Below are positions 37,076-46,508 of a stretch of 64,000 bases of DNA, piece by piece. The DNA is from an uncultured Bacteroidota bacterium (GTDB lineage Bacteria > Bacteroidota > Bacteroidia > Chitinophagales > Chitinophagaceae), in the NCBI GenBank assembly GCA_903905065.1, contig CAIVEW010000060.1, positions 62,001 through 126,000 of the forward strand. The letters run 5' to 3'. The position numbers and the translations under genes are program-made. The notes beneath the pieces are model-generated. The model ran no database searches. It had not been told where the DNA came from and worked only from the letters and a program-made list of their open reading frames with translations. Positions within the stretch are counted from its first letter, which is position 1. Each line of letters starts with the position of its first letter.

Positions 37076-37492
37076 ATGGCACGTATCATCGCACTAGACT
37101 ATGGAAAAAAACGGACCGGGATCGCGGTTACCGATCCGTTAAAGATAATTGCCTCAGCATTGGATACGGTAGACTCCGGCGAACTGATCGGCTATCTGAA
37201 AAAATACATCGCCAGGGAACCTGTTGAAAAAATACTCATCGGTTACCCGCTCAACATGGATGGCTCCCCTACCGATGCTACCCCACTTGTCGAAAAATTC
37301 ATTATTAAGTTCAGTAATGTTTTTCCTGATATGCCCGTAGAAAAAACGGATGAGCGCATGACATCTAAAATGGCATCAAAGGCGATCTCCGAAATGGGGT
37401 TAAAGAAAAAAGACCGGGAAAAGAAGGAGCTGATAGACACCGTGAGCGCTGTGATGATGCTGCAGGAGTATCTTATGCAAATTCAAAAGTAA
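37076..37492 (+). CDS. ruvX: RuvX/YqgF-type Holliday junction resolvase
   Basis: 138 residues from ATG 37076 (MARIIALDYGKKRTGIAV). The RNase H-like fold signatures are DYGKKRTG near the N-terminus with acidic Asp8, the I-L-I-G-Y-P-L motif around residue 60, the Glu in KTDERMTS near 100, and the C-terminal DTVSAVMMLQEYL with the last acidic residue. YqgF proteins act on Holliday junctions or in 16S rRNA 5' processing. An ATG at 36992 in frame would add a leader not typical of the family. Confidence 0.92.
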   Translation: MARIIALDYGKKRTGIAVTDPLKIIASALDTVDSGELIGYLKKYIAREPVEKILIGYPLNMDGSPTDATPLVEKFIIKFSNVFPDMPVEKTDERMTSKMASKAISEMGLKKKDREKKELIDTVSAVMMLQEYLMQIQK

Positions 37493-37581
37493 AAACTCAA
37501 AAGCCCAAAGCCCTTCACGACCGGCAAAAAACCCAATGCTATTCTTCGACCCACTTTTTGGTTCTCACTTTTGCCTTTTCC

Positions 37582-39144
37582 TTAAAATTTCACCCCTAAC
37601 GTTAGTGCAATATTATTCAGCGCATAATCAACTTTGGCCTGTGGAATAGTTGCCTGGTTACCGGAGAAAACATAATTGGTGCCACTTCCGTTGTTATAGA
37701 CGACACTATATGGCTGGTCTATACCCTGGTACATACTATGTACAAAGCCGAGATCCGTGTAAAAATGCCTGAAATGGAAACCCAGTCCGGCACTGAGGTC
37801 TATACGCTGGGTAGTATAATTCAACTGGTTTGCCTCGCCATAAGAGGTATATGCGTTACCGTAATACCCGGCGCCAAGGCGCACCATAAATACTTTTCCG
37901 ATCCGGCCTTCAGCGCCCAGCCTGAAGTTAGAAACACCCTGGTAAGTTTTTTTGATCTCCTGGTTCATGGCACTTTCCTCCGCTTCAAATCCACCCGGGT
38001 ACTGATAGCGCATAGAACTATAATCCACATACTCATAATCAACGGTAATAAAGCCTAGCTTTTTCAGCATGAAGGTTGCACTTACAACTCCTTTCCATGG
38101 GGTGGTAAGGTTGTAGTCAAACTGGTTCTGAGGCAGGTAGCCATTGTCACCGGTGAGGGTTACGGAACTATCATTGTGCACTACCGTTATTCCCGGACTT
38201 GAAAAGTCTGAAATGGAATAATAAGTGGGGGAATGGAATGCAGCACCAATGCGGATGAAATCATTGATCTTATAGATCGCACCAATTTTGGCATTGACCC
38301 CCGTACCAGAAATATTTACCGATTCATTGTAGTTGAATGAACCAAATCCAGATGGGTTGCTTGCCGTGTTGCCATCAGCGAGCGACTCCTGATAATAGTA
38401 ATACCGGTGGTAGTTAATGTTAGGAATGCCAATCGTTACGCCCAGCATCAGTTTTTCTTTATAATTGCCGCCTAGTGAAATCGTATATTCATCTATGCCC
38501 CCATTCTCCTGCACACTTTTCATCTGCGTCACGCCACCTGCAAAAGGTACTATGGAAGAGAACTGGCCATTTGCATTCTGATTAAGTAAATAAGAGCTAT
38601 AGCCAATATATCCCAATGAATTACTGGCAGTTGTCGATATTGCGGTACCGGGATTCTGATTGGCGTCAGATTCAAAAGCCTGCGACGCCGAACTGGTTTT
38701 GTTTGCCCCCTGGTACGTATACTCCCGGTTGAAATCAGCGACCCTGTTCATTCCCACCGCAAACGAAACGGTTTTCCAGGCTCTGCGTTCGTAGCGCTTC
38801 CCCTTGGGCGCATTGGTAAATACCAACCCAAAATTATTAATATTAAAATGGGTATTGTTATCCATTGTTGTAGTTCCATTATACTGGCTGCTGGCGCCAT
38901 TCATCCTTAACGACGGTGTAAATGTGAGCTCGGAGCTGCGATATACACCCAACCCCGCCGGGTTTACACTCAGCGAACTGAAATCACCACCGACAGAACC
39001 CAGTGCATTGCCAAAGCCCATAGAGCGGGCGGTACCCTGCACTGTTGTATTGGAAAGATTATATGCCTCATTGACATCCTGAGCTGAGGCGGCTATGGCG
39101 CTAAAAACTAAAGCTGTTAGTAATACAAATCTAAGATTGTGCAT
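37582..39144 (-). CDS. OmpP1/FadL-family outer-membrane transport protein
   Basis: A 520-residue outer-membrane barrel. The signal peptide ends near ASAQD. After it comes the family start GTARSMGFGNALGSVGGDFSSLSVNPAGLGVYRSSE (read in two parts), with the conserved Asn-Pro-Ala-Gly. The rest shows barrel strands and ends with the terminal strand ...NIALTLGVKF with C-terminal Phe, as outer-membrane insertion signals require. Relatives take up long-chain fatty acids or aromatic hydrocarbons; the substrate here is open. Confidence 0.87.
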   Translation of the reverse strand: MHNLRFVLLTALVFSAIAASAQDVNEAYNLSNTTVQGTARSMGFGNALGSVGGDFSSLSVNPAGLGVYRSSELTFTPSLRMNGASSQYNGTTTMDNNTHFNINNFGLVFTNAPKGKRYERRAWKTVSFAVGMNRVADFNREYTYQGANKTSSASQAFESDANQNPGTAISTTASNSLGYIGYSSYLLNQNANGQFSSIVPFAGGVTQMKSVQENGGIDEYTISLGGNYKEKLMLGVTIGIPNINYHRYYYYQESLADGNTASNPSGFGSFNYNESVNISGTGVNAKIGAIYKINDFIRIGAAFHSPTYYSISDFSSPGITVVHNDSSVTLTGDNGYLPQNQFDYNLTTPWKGVVSATFMLKKLGFITVDYEYVDYSSMRYQYPGGFEAEESAMNQEIKKTYQGVSNFRLGAEGRIGKVFMVRLGAGYYGNAYTSYGEANQLNYTTQRIDLSAGLGFHFRHFYTDLGFVHSMYQGIDQPYSVVYNNGSGTNYVFSGNQATIPQAKVDYALNNIALTLGVKF

Positions 39145-39234
39145 ACTTTTTTTGTTTTTTTGACAGAAAATAAAGGGTAAAGTTTAAAATCATTTCAAAA
39201 ACTGCGCCACACGTTTACAGTGACGGGTCGGAAT

Positions 39235-39272
39235 AAAAAAGGCACTATCACGAGACGTAATAATGCCTTTTT
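39235..39272 (-). terminator. intrinsic terminator after the glycine-rich gene
   Basis: Arms AAAAAGGCA and TGCCTTTTT enclose a loop of about 19 bases. On the minus strand it follows the stop at 39320 by about 50 bases and ends in T. The long loop lowers confidence somewhat. Confidence 0.6.
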
Positions 39273-39319
39273 ATGGATGCCATTTGTCATTAGTTTATTC
39301 AAATAATGGTTAGCTGAAC

Positions 39320-40405
39320 TTATCTCCGACCTCCGCCGCCATGACCTCCGCCACCGCCGCGGCTGCCGCCACCACCTCCGCCACCGGAACGTGCACCACC
39401 GCCGCCACCGAAACTGCGGCCACCACCACCGCCGCCAAAGCTACGGGCTCCGCCACCACCAAAATTACGGGCAGGAGCGCCGCCACCCCGGTTACCACCG
39501 GAGTAACCACCGCGATTACCGGCATATGGCGCGCCGCCACGGCTGCCATACCCACCACGGCCAGCACTATAATTCCGACCGGCCTGGTTTCCGCCAGCAC
39601 GCTCGCCTTGCCCGCCCTGGTTGAAATGCTGGCCTCCCATATTGCCTCTCTGCGACATTTGGTTACCACCACTCATACGGTTACCGCTCATATTATTAGT
39701 ACTGCTTCTCTGCCCTACTGAACCACTGTGATTAGCAGAAGCAAGTGTAGAAGAACGGAGCCCTAATCCGCTTGTATTCGATGTTCTCAGTCCGTTTCCG
39801 GCTGTATGGCTGGCTATTCGGTTGCCTATGCTTGTACGTGGGCCGTATCCGGTGCCTGCATAATGGCCGCCATGGTAGCCGCCCTCATATCCGCCATAAT
39901 ACCGGTTCCAATATCCACCGTAAGCATGGCCGTACCAACCTCCCGCATAAAACGGATAATTCCAGCAGCTATAAAATCCGGGATATCCGCACCATGCATT
40001 CCAGCCCCAGCCGCCATACCAGTACGGCCCGAAACCAAAGCTGATGCCTGGGCCAAACCAGGGGTTGTACCCCCACATTGGATCAACCCAAAATGGATTG
40101 TACCAGAATGGATTATAAAAAGTGCTGTAATAACCCATGTTGTAGAATGAATTATCAAAACGGTTGATGCGTGAACTATAAGAGTCATCGTCATAATCCA
40201 CATAATCATCCGGGTTGTTGTAACTCTGGTAATTATCCGGAGCGTTATTGTCGCCCTGGGCCGCCTGGCCGTGCCGGCTGCTATCATTGCCGGCTTGCTC
40301 TCTGCCGGCCTGATCCCTTCCGGTAGCATAAATATCATCAGTCTGGGCACTTGCAGCAAACCCGATGCTTGTGAGCAATAACGCAGTTAACAGGATACGT
40401 TTCAT
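39320..40405 (-). CDS. exported Gly/Tyr/Trp-rich low-complexity protein
   Basis: 361 residues with signal peptide MKRILLTALLLTSIGFAASAQ. A polar Asp/Gln/Asn-rich region (22-75) is followed by an aromatic segment with many Trp, Tyr, Phe, Pro and Gly (about 80-185; YNPFWYNPFW, WYGGWGWNAW), a Ser/Asn/Gly region, and a C-terminal 100 residues of Gly, Arg and Ser (GGGGGGRSFGGGGG, ending GGRR). Nothing catalytic can be seen. Similar glycine-rich exported proteins are common in Chitinophagaceae and are often misnamed by their neighbour; this one is divergent from proS. It may be a structural or matrix component; that is inference. Confidence 0.7.
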   Translation of the reverse strand: MKRILLTALLLTSIGFAASAQTDDIYATGRDQAGREQAGNDSSRHGQAAQGDNNAPDNYQSYNNPDDYVDYDDDSYSSRINRFDNSFYNMGYYSTFYNPFWYNPFWVDPMWGYNPWFGPGISFGFGPYWYGGWGWNAWCGYPGFYSCWNYPFYAGGWYGHAYGGYWNRYYGGYEGGYHGGHYAGTGYGPRTSIGNRIASHTAGNGLRTSNTSGLGLRSSTLASANHSGSVGQRSSTNNMSGNRMSGGNQMSQRGNMGGQHFNQGGQGERAGGNQAGRNYSAGRGGYGSRGGAPYAGNRGGYSGGNRGGGAPARNFGGGGARSFGGGGGGRSFGGGGGARSGGGGGGGSRGGGGGHGGGGRR

Positions 40406-40445
40406 TTTGAATAGTTTTATACTTAAAAATGCTTAGTGAAATTAC

Positions 40446-40453
40446 TACTTTTG
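40446..40453 (+). promoter_or_regulatory. -7 element TACTTTTG upstream of proS
   Basis: An exact TAnnTTTG match 48 bases before the proS ATG at 40502. No convincing -33 TTG is visible at the expected spacing. Confidence 0.5.
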
Positions 40454-40501
40454 CGGTACTCCACCAATTAAATAGACCTCTAAAAGTGTGCCGAGTTTAT
40501 T

Positions 40502-41980
40502 ATGTCAAAAACTTTAACAAATAGAAAAGATGATTATGCCCAGTGGTATAATGATATTGTTTTAAAAGCGGGCCTTGCCGACTATTCCGCAGTGAAGGGT
40601 TGTATGGTCATTAAACCACACGGCTATGCTCTTTGGGAAAACATGCGTGATGAGCTGGACAAACGCTTTAAAGAGACTGGCCACCAGAATGCTTATTTCC
40701 CTTTATTCATACCCAAGAGTTTTCTTTCTAAGGAAGCAGCACACGTTGAGGGCTTTGCCAAGGAATGCGCAGTAGTAACCCACTATCGCCTTAAAAACGA
40801 CCCTAATGGCGGCGGAGTGATCGTGGACCCGGATGCAAAATTGGAAGAAGAACTGATAGTGAGACCCACCTCTGAAACCATTATCTGGAACACTTATAAG
40901 GACTGGATCCAATCTTACCGCGACCTGCCGTTGCTTATAAACCAATGGGCTAATGTGGTGCGCTGGGAGATGCGCACCCGCCTGTTCCTGCGCACTACCG
41001 AGTTCCTTTGGCAGGAAGGACATACTGCTCATGCCACAAAAGAGGAAGCGATAGAGGAAACAAAAAAGATGCTCGAGGTGTATGCCACATTCGCTGAGGA
41101 GTTCATGGCTTTGCCAGTTGTGCGCGGTGTAAAAACAGCCAACGAGCGTTTTGCCGGTGCAGAAGACACTTATTGTATAGAGGCGCTGATGCAGGATGGC
41201 AAGGCACTCCAGGCAGGCACATCTCACTTCCTCGGACAGAACTTTGCGAAGGCGTTCGAAGTGACTTTCCGGGACAAAGACAATAAACTGGATCATGTAT
41301 GGGCAACCTCCTGGGGCGTATCTACCCGACTCGTTGGAGCGTTGGTAATGGCGCATAGCGATGATGAAGGACTGGTACTGCCACCAAAGCTGGCACCGCT
41401 GCAGGTGGTTATAGTGCCTATTTTCAATAAAGATGTAGCTGCGCAGGCAAAGATCAACAACCTGGCGGCGGAGTTGATGGCCACTTTTAAGCAAAATGGC
41501 ATACGCGCAAAGTTCGACGATGACGACAATACCCGCCCCGGCTTTAAGTTTGCCGAGTATGAATTGAAGGGTGTTCCCGTGCGTATAACATTGGGGGCCC
41601 GGGACATAGAAAATAATGTTGCCGAGGTAGCCCGCAGGGATACCAAAGAAAAAGAAAGCATAACCCTGGACAATCTCGCCAGCCATGTAATAAAGCTGAT
41701 GACTGATATACAGGCCAATATGTATAACCGCGCCCTGCAGTTCCGCACAGAAAACACCACCAAAGTGGACAGCTGGGACGATTTCATGAAAGTGCTGGAC
41801 GAAAAAGCAGGTTTCGTGTCCGCCCACTGGGATGGGACCAGCGAAACCGAAGAAAAAATAAAGGAACTGAGTAAAGCGACCATACGCTGCATACCGCTGA
41901 ATAACGAGCAGGAGGAAGGAAAATGTGTGCTTACCGGCAAGCCTTCGAAGGAAAGGGTGCTGTTTGCGCGGGCATATTAA
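40502..41980 (+). CDS. proS: prolyl-tRNA synthetase (archaeal/eukaryotic-type)
   Basis: 492 residues charging tRNA(Pro) with proline. Class II motifs are visible: motif 1 region with [24 protein letters not shown], motif 2 [24 protein letters not shown], and motif 3 [22 protein letters not shown] (here given in pieces). The compact size and lack of the large inserted editing domain of E. coli ProRS place it in the shorter ProRS type used by many Bacteroidota. The C-terminus holds an anticodon-binding domain (about 290-400) and a small C-terminal domain. The gene stands alone between a divergent glycine-rich gene and rpsL. Confidence 0.96.
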   Translation: MSKTLTNRKDDYAQWYNDIVLKAGLADYSAVKGCMVIKPHGYALWENMRDELDKRFKETGHQNAYFPLFIPKSFLSKEAAHVEGFAKECAVVTHYRLKNDPNGGGVIVDPDAKLEEELIVRPTSETIIWNTYKDWIQSYRDLPLLINQWANVVRWEMRTRLFLRTTEFLWQEGHTAHATKEEAIEETKKMLEVYATFAEEFMALPVVRGVKTANERFAGAEDTYCIEALMQDGKALQAGTSHFLGQNFAKAFEVTFRDKDNKLDHVWATSWGVSTRLVGALVMAHSDDEGLVLPPKLAPLQVVIVPIFNKDVAAQAKINNLAAELMATFKQNGIRAKFDDDDNTRPGFKFAEYELKGVPVRITLGARDIENNVAEVARRDTKEKESITLDNLASHVIKLMTDIQANMYNRALQFRTENTTKVDSWDDFMKVLDEKAGFVSAHWDGTSETEEKIKELSKATIRCIPLNNEQEEGKCVLTGKPSKERVLFARAY

Positions 41981-42086
41981 ATATTAATTTAAAATAATTT
42001 AATGCAGGTTTGGGATAAATGAATAACGATTCAAAAAAATGCATCCAGAATGCAATGAAAAAATAAAACAAAAATCATTATTCTTT

Positions 42087-42116
42087 TTGGTGGTTTAATT
42101 ATTTACTTTACCTTTG
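42087..42116 (+). promoter_or_regulatory. Bacteroidota-type promoter of rpsL-rpsG
   Basis: -33 TTG (42087-42089) and -7 TACCTTTG (42109-42116) are separated by 19 bases, the consensus spacing. It lies 36 bases before the rpsL ATG. This is the best promoter match I found in the window. Confidence 0.8.
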
Positions 42117-42152
42117 CACTCCATTTAAAAATTTATATTACTAACGTAAGCA

Positions 42153-42560
42153 ATGCCTACCATACAACAATTAGTACGTAAAGGCCGTGAGCAAATGCGG
42201 ACAAAATCAAAGTCCCGCGCACTGGATTCCTGCCCACAACGCCGTGGTGTTTGTACCCGCGTGTACACAACGACGCCTAAGAAACCAAACTCTGCCCTCC
42301 GTAAGGTGGCCAAAGTGCGCCTCACTAATAAGGTGGAGGTGATCGCTTACATCCCGGGTGAAGGGCACAACCTCCAGGAGCACTCCATAGTGCTTATCCG
42401 CGGTGGTCGTGTTAAGGACCTTCCGGGTGTGCGTTATCACATTGTGCGTGGTGCGCTGGATACAGCGGGTGTAAAAGACCGTAAAAAGAGCCGCTCTAAG
42501 TACGGTACTAAGAAAGAAAAGGCAAAAGCAGGCGGGGCAGCACCGGCAAAAAAGAAATAA
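42153..42560 (+). CDS. rpsL: 30S ribosomal protein S12
   Basis: 135 residues. The conserved cores [18 protein letters not shown] and [19 protein letters not shown], and [15 protein letters not shown], identify S12 of the small-subunit decoding centre. Both lysines at the streptomycin-relevant positions (PKKPNS and RVKDLPG) are unchanged. A Lys/Ala-rich tail of about ten residues (ending GGAAPAKKK) extends the C-terminus beyond E. coli S12. It is the first gene of a two-gene operon with rpsG. Confidence 0.98.
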   Translation: MPTIQQLVRKGREQMRTKSKSRALDSCPQRRGVCTRVYTTTPKKPNSALRKVAKVRLTNKVEVIAYIPGEGHNLQEHSIVLIRGGRVKDLPGVRYHIVRGALDTAGVKDRKKSRSKYGTKKEKAKAGGAAPAKKK

Positions 42561-42593
42561 TTTTTTAACTATTTAATATAAGCCAATCAATCG

Positions 42594-43061
42594 ATGAGAA
42601 AGGCACAAGCAAAAAAACTCCCATTAGCACCCGATCCTAAGTTTAAGGATAAGAACGTTACCCGTTTTGTAAATTGCCTGATGATCGGCGGTAACAAAAC
42701 CGTAGTATTAGGTGCATTCTATGATGCGCTTGATAAGGTGTCAAAGATCACCAGCGAAGAAGGTTACGAGGTGTGGAAACGCGCTCTTGTAAATGTAACT
42801 CCTGCTGTAGAAGTGCGCAGCCGCCGTATAGGTGGTGCCACCTTCCAGATACCTGCAGAAGTTCGCCCTGACCGTAAAATATCCCTGAGCATGAAGTGGC
42901 TCATCCGTTTCTCCCGTGAGCGTAACGGCAAAACCATTGCTGACAAGCTGGCTAATGAAATAGTAGCAGCAGCAAAGGGTGAAGGTGGCGCTTTCAAGAA
43001 GAAAGAAGATACGCACCGTATGGCTGAAGCCAACAAGGCGTTCTCGCACTTCAAGGTATAA
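42594..43061 (+). CDS. rpsG: 30S ribosomal protein S7
   Basis: 155 residues. Cores [38 protein letters not shown] and the C-terminal [13 protein letters not shown] identify S7, which nucleates the head of the small subunit. It starts 33 bases after rpsL. A strong terminator follows at 43086 and the next gene is convergent, so fusA does not follow, in contrast to the usual rpsL-rpsG-fusA order. Confidence 0.98.
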   Translation: MRKAQAKKLPLAPDPKFKDKNVTRFVNCLMIGGNKTVVLGAFYDALDKVSKITSEEGYEVWKRALVNVTPAVEVRSRRIGGATFQIPAEVRPDRKISLSMKWLIRFSRERNGKTIADKLANEIVAAAKGEGGAFKKKEDTHRMAEANKAFSHFKV

Positions 43062-43085
43062 CAAGATAATTTTGTGAATAATAAG

Positions 43086-43113
43086 AGTCCTGCCGATTGG
43101 CGGGACTTTTTTT
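43086..43113 (+). terminator. strong intrinsic terminator after rpsG
   Basis: Stem AGTCCTGCC / GGCGGGACT (nine pairs, one G-T) with loop GATT, directly followed by TTTTTTT. It begins 25 bases after the rpsG stop. Confidence 0.92.
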
Positions 43114-43152
43114 GTGCGTCATCCCGTAAAGATTTTACAAGAGGGAAGTGAA

Positions 43153-44445
43153 TTATTCAAATATCCGCTCCAGCGCCCATGCCTTCAGCCTCATTTCCTC
43201 CCATTCTTTTTCAGCATCACTATCATATGTTATGGCTCCCCCGGTCTGGTAAGAAAGGCGTTTGGTAACTGCGTTGTAAAAAAGGCTCCGGATAACCACA
43301 TTAAAATCAAAATCTCCATTTGGAGCGATGTACCCAACGGTGCCAGAGAAAAGCTCCCGCCTTGTTTGCTCATATACATCTATCAACTGCATCACCTTAT
43401 GTTTTGGCGCACCGGTCATGCTGCCCATTGGGAATGTATTCCGTATCAATTCAGCAAAACTCATATTTTCTTTTACCGTGCCGGTCACGGTGGATACCAT
43501 CTGGTGTACCTGCGGAAAGCTATATATCCCAAAAAGCTCTTCTACTCCTACACTGCCTGTTTGGCAACATCGGGCCAGATCATTGCGGACAAGATCCACG
43601 ATCATCACATTTTCTGCCCGCTCCTTAATATCATTCCTTAGCTGATCTTTTATCTCCATATCTTTCGCGGGGTCTTTGTCGCGCCGTGCGGTGCCTTTTA
43701 TCGGCTGCGATAATATTTGGTCACTATTCCTGCGTAAGTACCGTTCCGGGCTGGCGCACATCATATACTTATCATCAAGCCGATAGTAAGCTGCATATGG
43801 CGCCGGCGATAGCCGGTTCAATGCATTAAATACCTGGAAAGGATCTACTTCCACATTTTCACAAAAACCTTCGGTACAGTAATTAATCTCGTAGCAGTCG
43901 CCATCAGCTATATGGATACGAAGTTTGCCGATAGTTTCAAGATAACGCTCCTTGTCCGTTACACTTGTGAACTGCAGCTTGGGTATATCTGCTTCTTGTT
44001 CTGCATCAGGCGTATTGATTTCCCGGTAAATAGCAACCGGATTATCGAAGGACGCTATAGTAAGCGCAGTTTGCGCTTTGTTGATATAGCAAACGGTTTG
44101 CGGAACGAAAAAATAGCTAAGCGGAAACCCGTTTTTTTCCGGATGCGACGACACTAACTTAGTCTCAATAAGGTTCTTATGATCGTAGCAGATATGACCA
44201 AATATCCAGTCCCCAAATCCGTGCACGTTCTCCGGTCTTAGCAGCTCATTTTCAACGTTCGAAGTCCGCGCCTTCCCCACAGCTAGCAGGCAGTCATAAC
44301 TGCTGTGCGGCAATTGATAGTCATTGCTATCCAAAAAAAGAAGGATGCCGGATCGTTTAGCCCAATCCAGCATCCTTTTTTTAATTTCCAGCCCTGCATG
44401 TGCAGGTATCGTGTACGTTTCAGTATTTCTTTGCAATACTTGCAA
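43153..44445 (-). CDS. pabB: aminodeoxychorismate synthase component I
   Basis: 430 residues of the chorismate-utilising family, making 4-amino-4-deoxychorismate for folate. The N-terminal region SGILLFLDSNDYQLPHSSYDCLL is typical of the Bacteroidota PabB form. The catalytic core shows ADGDCYEINYCTEGF, QPIKGTARR, VMIVDLVRNDLARC and MTGAPKHKVM, and the C-terminus YQTGGAITYDSDAEKEWEEM. The start is TTG 44445 (or TTG 44436): conserved sequence begins well before the first ATG (44370). The TTG lies 2 bases after the stop of the Asp/Lys-rich gene, suggesting translational coupling. No glutaminase (pabA) is nearby. Confidence 0.9.
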   Translation of the reverse strand: MQVLQRNTETYTIPAHAGLEIKKRMLDWAKRSGILLFLDSNDYQLPHSSYDCLLAVGKARTSNVENELLRPENVHGFGDWIFGHICYDHKNLIETKLVSSHPEKNGFPLSYFFVPQTVCYINKAQTALTIASFDNPVAIYREINTPDAEQEADIPKLQFTSVTDKERYLETIGKLRIHIADGDCYEINYCTEGFCENVEVDPFQVFNALNRLSPAPYAAYYRLDDKYMMCASPERYLRRNSDQILSQPIKGTARRDKDPAKDMEIKDQLRNDIKERAENVMIVDLVRNDLARCCQTGSVGVEELFGIYSFPQVHQMVSTVTGTVKENMSFAELIRNTFPMGSMTGAPKHKVMQLIDVYEQTRRELFSGTVGYIAPNGDFDFNVVIRSLFYNAVTKRLSYQTGGAITYDSDAEKEWEEMRLKAWALERIFE

Positions 44446-44447
44446 GA

Positions 44448-44978
44448 TTAAAAATCGTCGTCGTCATCGTCAAAGCCACCGCCGCCTTCCGCAAAAAAGC
44501 CAAGGTCTTTAAATTCATCGTCATCAAAGCCGTCTTCTTTCGATGAAGATTTCTTCTTTGCTGCCTTGCTCTTCGATTTCGGCATGTCAAACTCTTCGAA
44601 CTCCTTTTCTATATCGTAGTCCTCATCTTCGTCCTTGCCGAAATCATCATCGTCATCATCAACGTCCAGGTCATCATCATCGTCATCATCATCCGCAGCC
44701 TTGCTCTTTTTAGAAGCTGTCTTTTTCGCAGCAGACTTCTTCTTCGGAGTTTCGTCCAGATCATCATCATCATCGTCATCATCGTCCGTAGCAGCCTTCT
44801 TGGCCGAGGCCTTCTTCGGAGCTGATTTTTTCGATGGGGTCTCCAGTTCCAGGTCGTCGTCATCATCATCTTCGTCCGACGCTTTCTTTGACTTAGCTGC
44901 TGCCTTCTTTGGTGCGCTTTTCGTTTCTGGTTTTACGCTTTTTTTGCTAGCGGTCTTTTTATCAGTATTTGATTTCAT
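44448..44978 (-). CDS. low-complexity Lys/Asp-rich protein
   Basis: 176 residues, highly repetitive: Lys/Ala/Ser blocks (KKSAPKKA, KKTASKK) alternate with polyaspartate runs (DDDDDD). It lacks a signal peptide or any fold. Such intrinsically disordered acidic/basic proteins occur next to housekeeping genes in Bacteroidota; the function is unknown, perhaps nucleic-acid or histone-like interaction. It stops 2 bases before the TTG start of pabB, so the two are probably co-transcribed and coupled. The GAT/GAC and AAG runs could change length by slippage. Confidence 0.7.
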   Translation of the reverse strand: MKSNTDKKTASKKSVKPETKSAPKKAAAKSKKASDEDDDDDDLELETPSKKSAPKKASAKKAATDDDDDDDDDLDETPKKKSAAKKTASKKSKAADDDDDDDDLDVDDDDDDFGKDEDEDYDIEKEFEEFDMPKSKSKAAKKKSSSKEDGFDDDEFKDLGFFAEGGGGFDDDDDDF

Positions 44979-45060
44979 AGGCCATGTACTTGACGACGTA
45001 AAATTTTAACAGTTTGGTGAATTTGCCAAATTTTTTCTGGGTTAGAAAAATATATTTTTT

Positions 45061-46326
45061 TTAGGAAACAGTCAGCAGTTGATTGCGGCCGGTTCCGTTA
45101 GAAATAAAAGCGATCTTAGTATGCAGGTAGTTTTCTACAAAACGGCAGTAGTCCTTAAATACCTGTGGGAGGTCTTCGTACCGCTGACAGGAACTCACTG
45201 GCTGCTCCCAGCCGGGGAAGGATTCGTACATCGGTGCAATTTCTTTATCACAAACATCGTAAGGAAATTCTTTCGTTTCCTTGCCATCCGCAAGGTAGCT
45301 CACCGCTGCTTTAATAGGGTTGAAATTATCCAGGACATCTGCTTTAGTGATGATGAGTTTTGTAACTCCGCTCAGCATTACTGCATATCGCAGTGCTACC
45401 AGGTCTATCCATCCACAACGCCTGGGCCTGCCGGTGGTCGCGCCAAATTCAGCGCCGGCTGCACGCAATGCATCGCCTGTCTCATCAAGCAATTCTGTAG
45501 GGAACGGTCCGCCGCCTACGCGCGTACAATAAGCCTTGGTAATACCATATACTTCGCCTATATGGGATGGTGCAACACCGAGGCCGTTGCAGACACCAGC
45601 AGCAATAGTGTTGGATGATGTCACAAACGGATACGTGCCAAAGTCTATATCCAGCATACTGCCCTGCGCACCCTCGGCAAGTACTTTCTTACCATTATGA
45701 ATATGATTGTCGAGCCAGTATTCACCATTTACGATCTGCAGGGAACGCATCATTTCGATGGCATCGAAAAACGGTTGCTCCCATTGTTTCCAGTCTACTA
45801 CATTACTGAACTGGCCCAGCAATTGCAGATGCTTCTGTGTAAGTTTATTGTACTTATCTCTAAAATTTTTGCTCAGTATATCCCCTACCCTCAAGCCGTT
45901 TCTTCCGGTTTTATCCATGTAGGCCGGTCCAATTCCTTTCAGCGTAGAACCTATTTTGTCGTCACCTTTTGCAGATTCAGAAGCCGCGTCCAGCGCACGG
46001 TGCGTAGGCAGTATCAGGTGCGCGCGCTGCGAAACGAATAAACGGTCGAGCAGGCCCGGGCATACCGGCTGTATCTTACTGATCTCGTTTTGCAAAGTCA
46101 CAGGGTCAATCACTACCCCATTGCCGATCAGGTTCAGACAATGCTGCTGGAACACGCCTGACGGAATGGTGTGCAGCACTACCTTGTTACCATCAAGATA
46201 TAAGGTATGGCCTGCGTTTGGCCCACCCTGGAACCTAGCGATAATATCATATCGCTCAGCCAGGTAGTCAACGATTTTTCCTTTGCCTTCATCCCCCCAC
46301 TGCAACCCCAACAAAACATCGATCAT
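45061..46326 (-). CDS. purA: adenylosuccinate synthetase
   Basis: 421 residues converting IMP, aspartate and GTP to adenylosuccinate, the first step from IMP to AMP. The P-loop-like motif GLQWGDEGKGK lies at 7-17 with catalytic Asp12; GGPNAGHT ends with His40-Thr41. Further cores are GSTLKGIGPAYMDKTGRNGLR (split here), EGAQGSMLDIDFGTYPFVTSS and GATTGRPRRCGWIDL. The window also holds guaB, the competing branch to GMP. Start at ATG 46326. Confidence 0.97.
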   Translation of the reverse strand: MIDVLLGLQWGDEGKGKIVDYLAERYDIIARFQGGPNAGHTLYLDGNKVVLHTIPSGVFQQHCLNLIGNGVVIDPVTLQNEISKIQPVCPGLLDRLFVSQRAHLILPTHRALDAASESAKGDDKIGSTLKGIGPAYMDKTGRNGLRVGDILSKNFRDKYNKLTQKHLQLLGQFSNVVDWKQWEQPFFDAIEMMRSLQIVNGEYWLDNHIHNGKKVLAEGAQGSMLDIDFGTYPFVTSSNTIAAGVCNGLGVAPSHIGEVYGITKAYCTRVGGGPFPTELLDETGDALRAAGAEFGATTGRPRRCGWIDLVALRYAVMLSGVTKLIITKADVLDNFNPIKAAVSYLADGKETKEFPYDVCDKEIAPMYESFPGWEQPVSSCQRYEDLPQVFKDYCRFVENYLHTKIAFISNGTGRNQLLTVS

Positions 46327-46413
46327 AAAAATTCAAAAATTAAAATTCAAAAACGCGTTGAGAAAACAAGAACAGAAAAGCAAGAGTCTATTTTTTCTTC
46401 CCCTACCTTCTGC

Positions 46414-46421
46414 CAAAAGTA
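46414..46421 (-). promoter_or_regulatory. -7 element TACTTTTG upstream of purA
   Basis: An exact TAnnTTTG match on the minus strand, 87 bases upstream of the purA start. A -33 TTG is not visible at the usual spacing, so this is a candidate only. Confidence 0.4.
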
Positions 46422-46508
46422 GAAAGTATAGTGTAAAAATAAAAAAAAGATACACTCATTAATTAGTTGCAAATTCGGGGAAAAACCATTAGTGATTGTC
46501 GATGCCGA

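Noticed and set aside
40703-41827. A long open frame (374 codons) on the strand opposite proS
   Set aside because: It lies wholly inside a well-conserved gene, has a Cys/His/Phe-rich, low-plausibility composition and no family resemblance; it is a shadow of codon usage in proS.
43062-43152. Region after rpsG examined for fusA or a leader peptide
   Set aside because: It holds only the terminator and part of the convergent pabB end; no fusA start is present.
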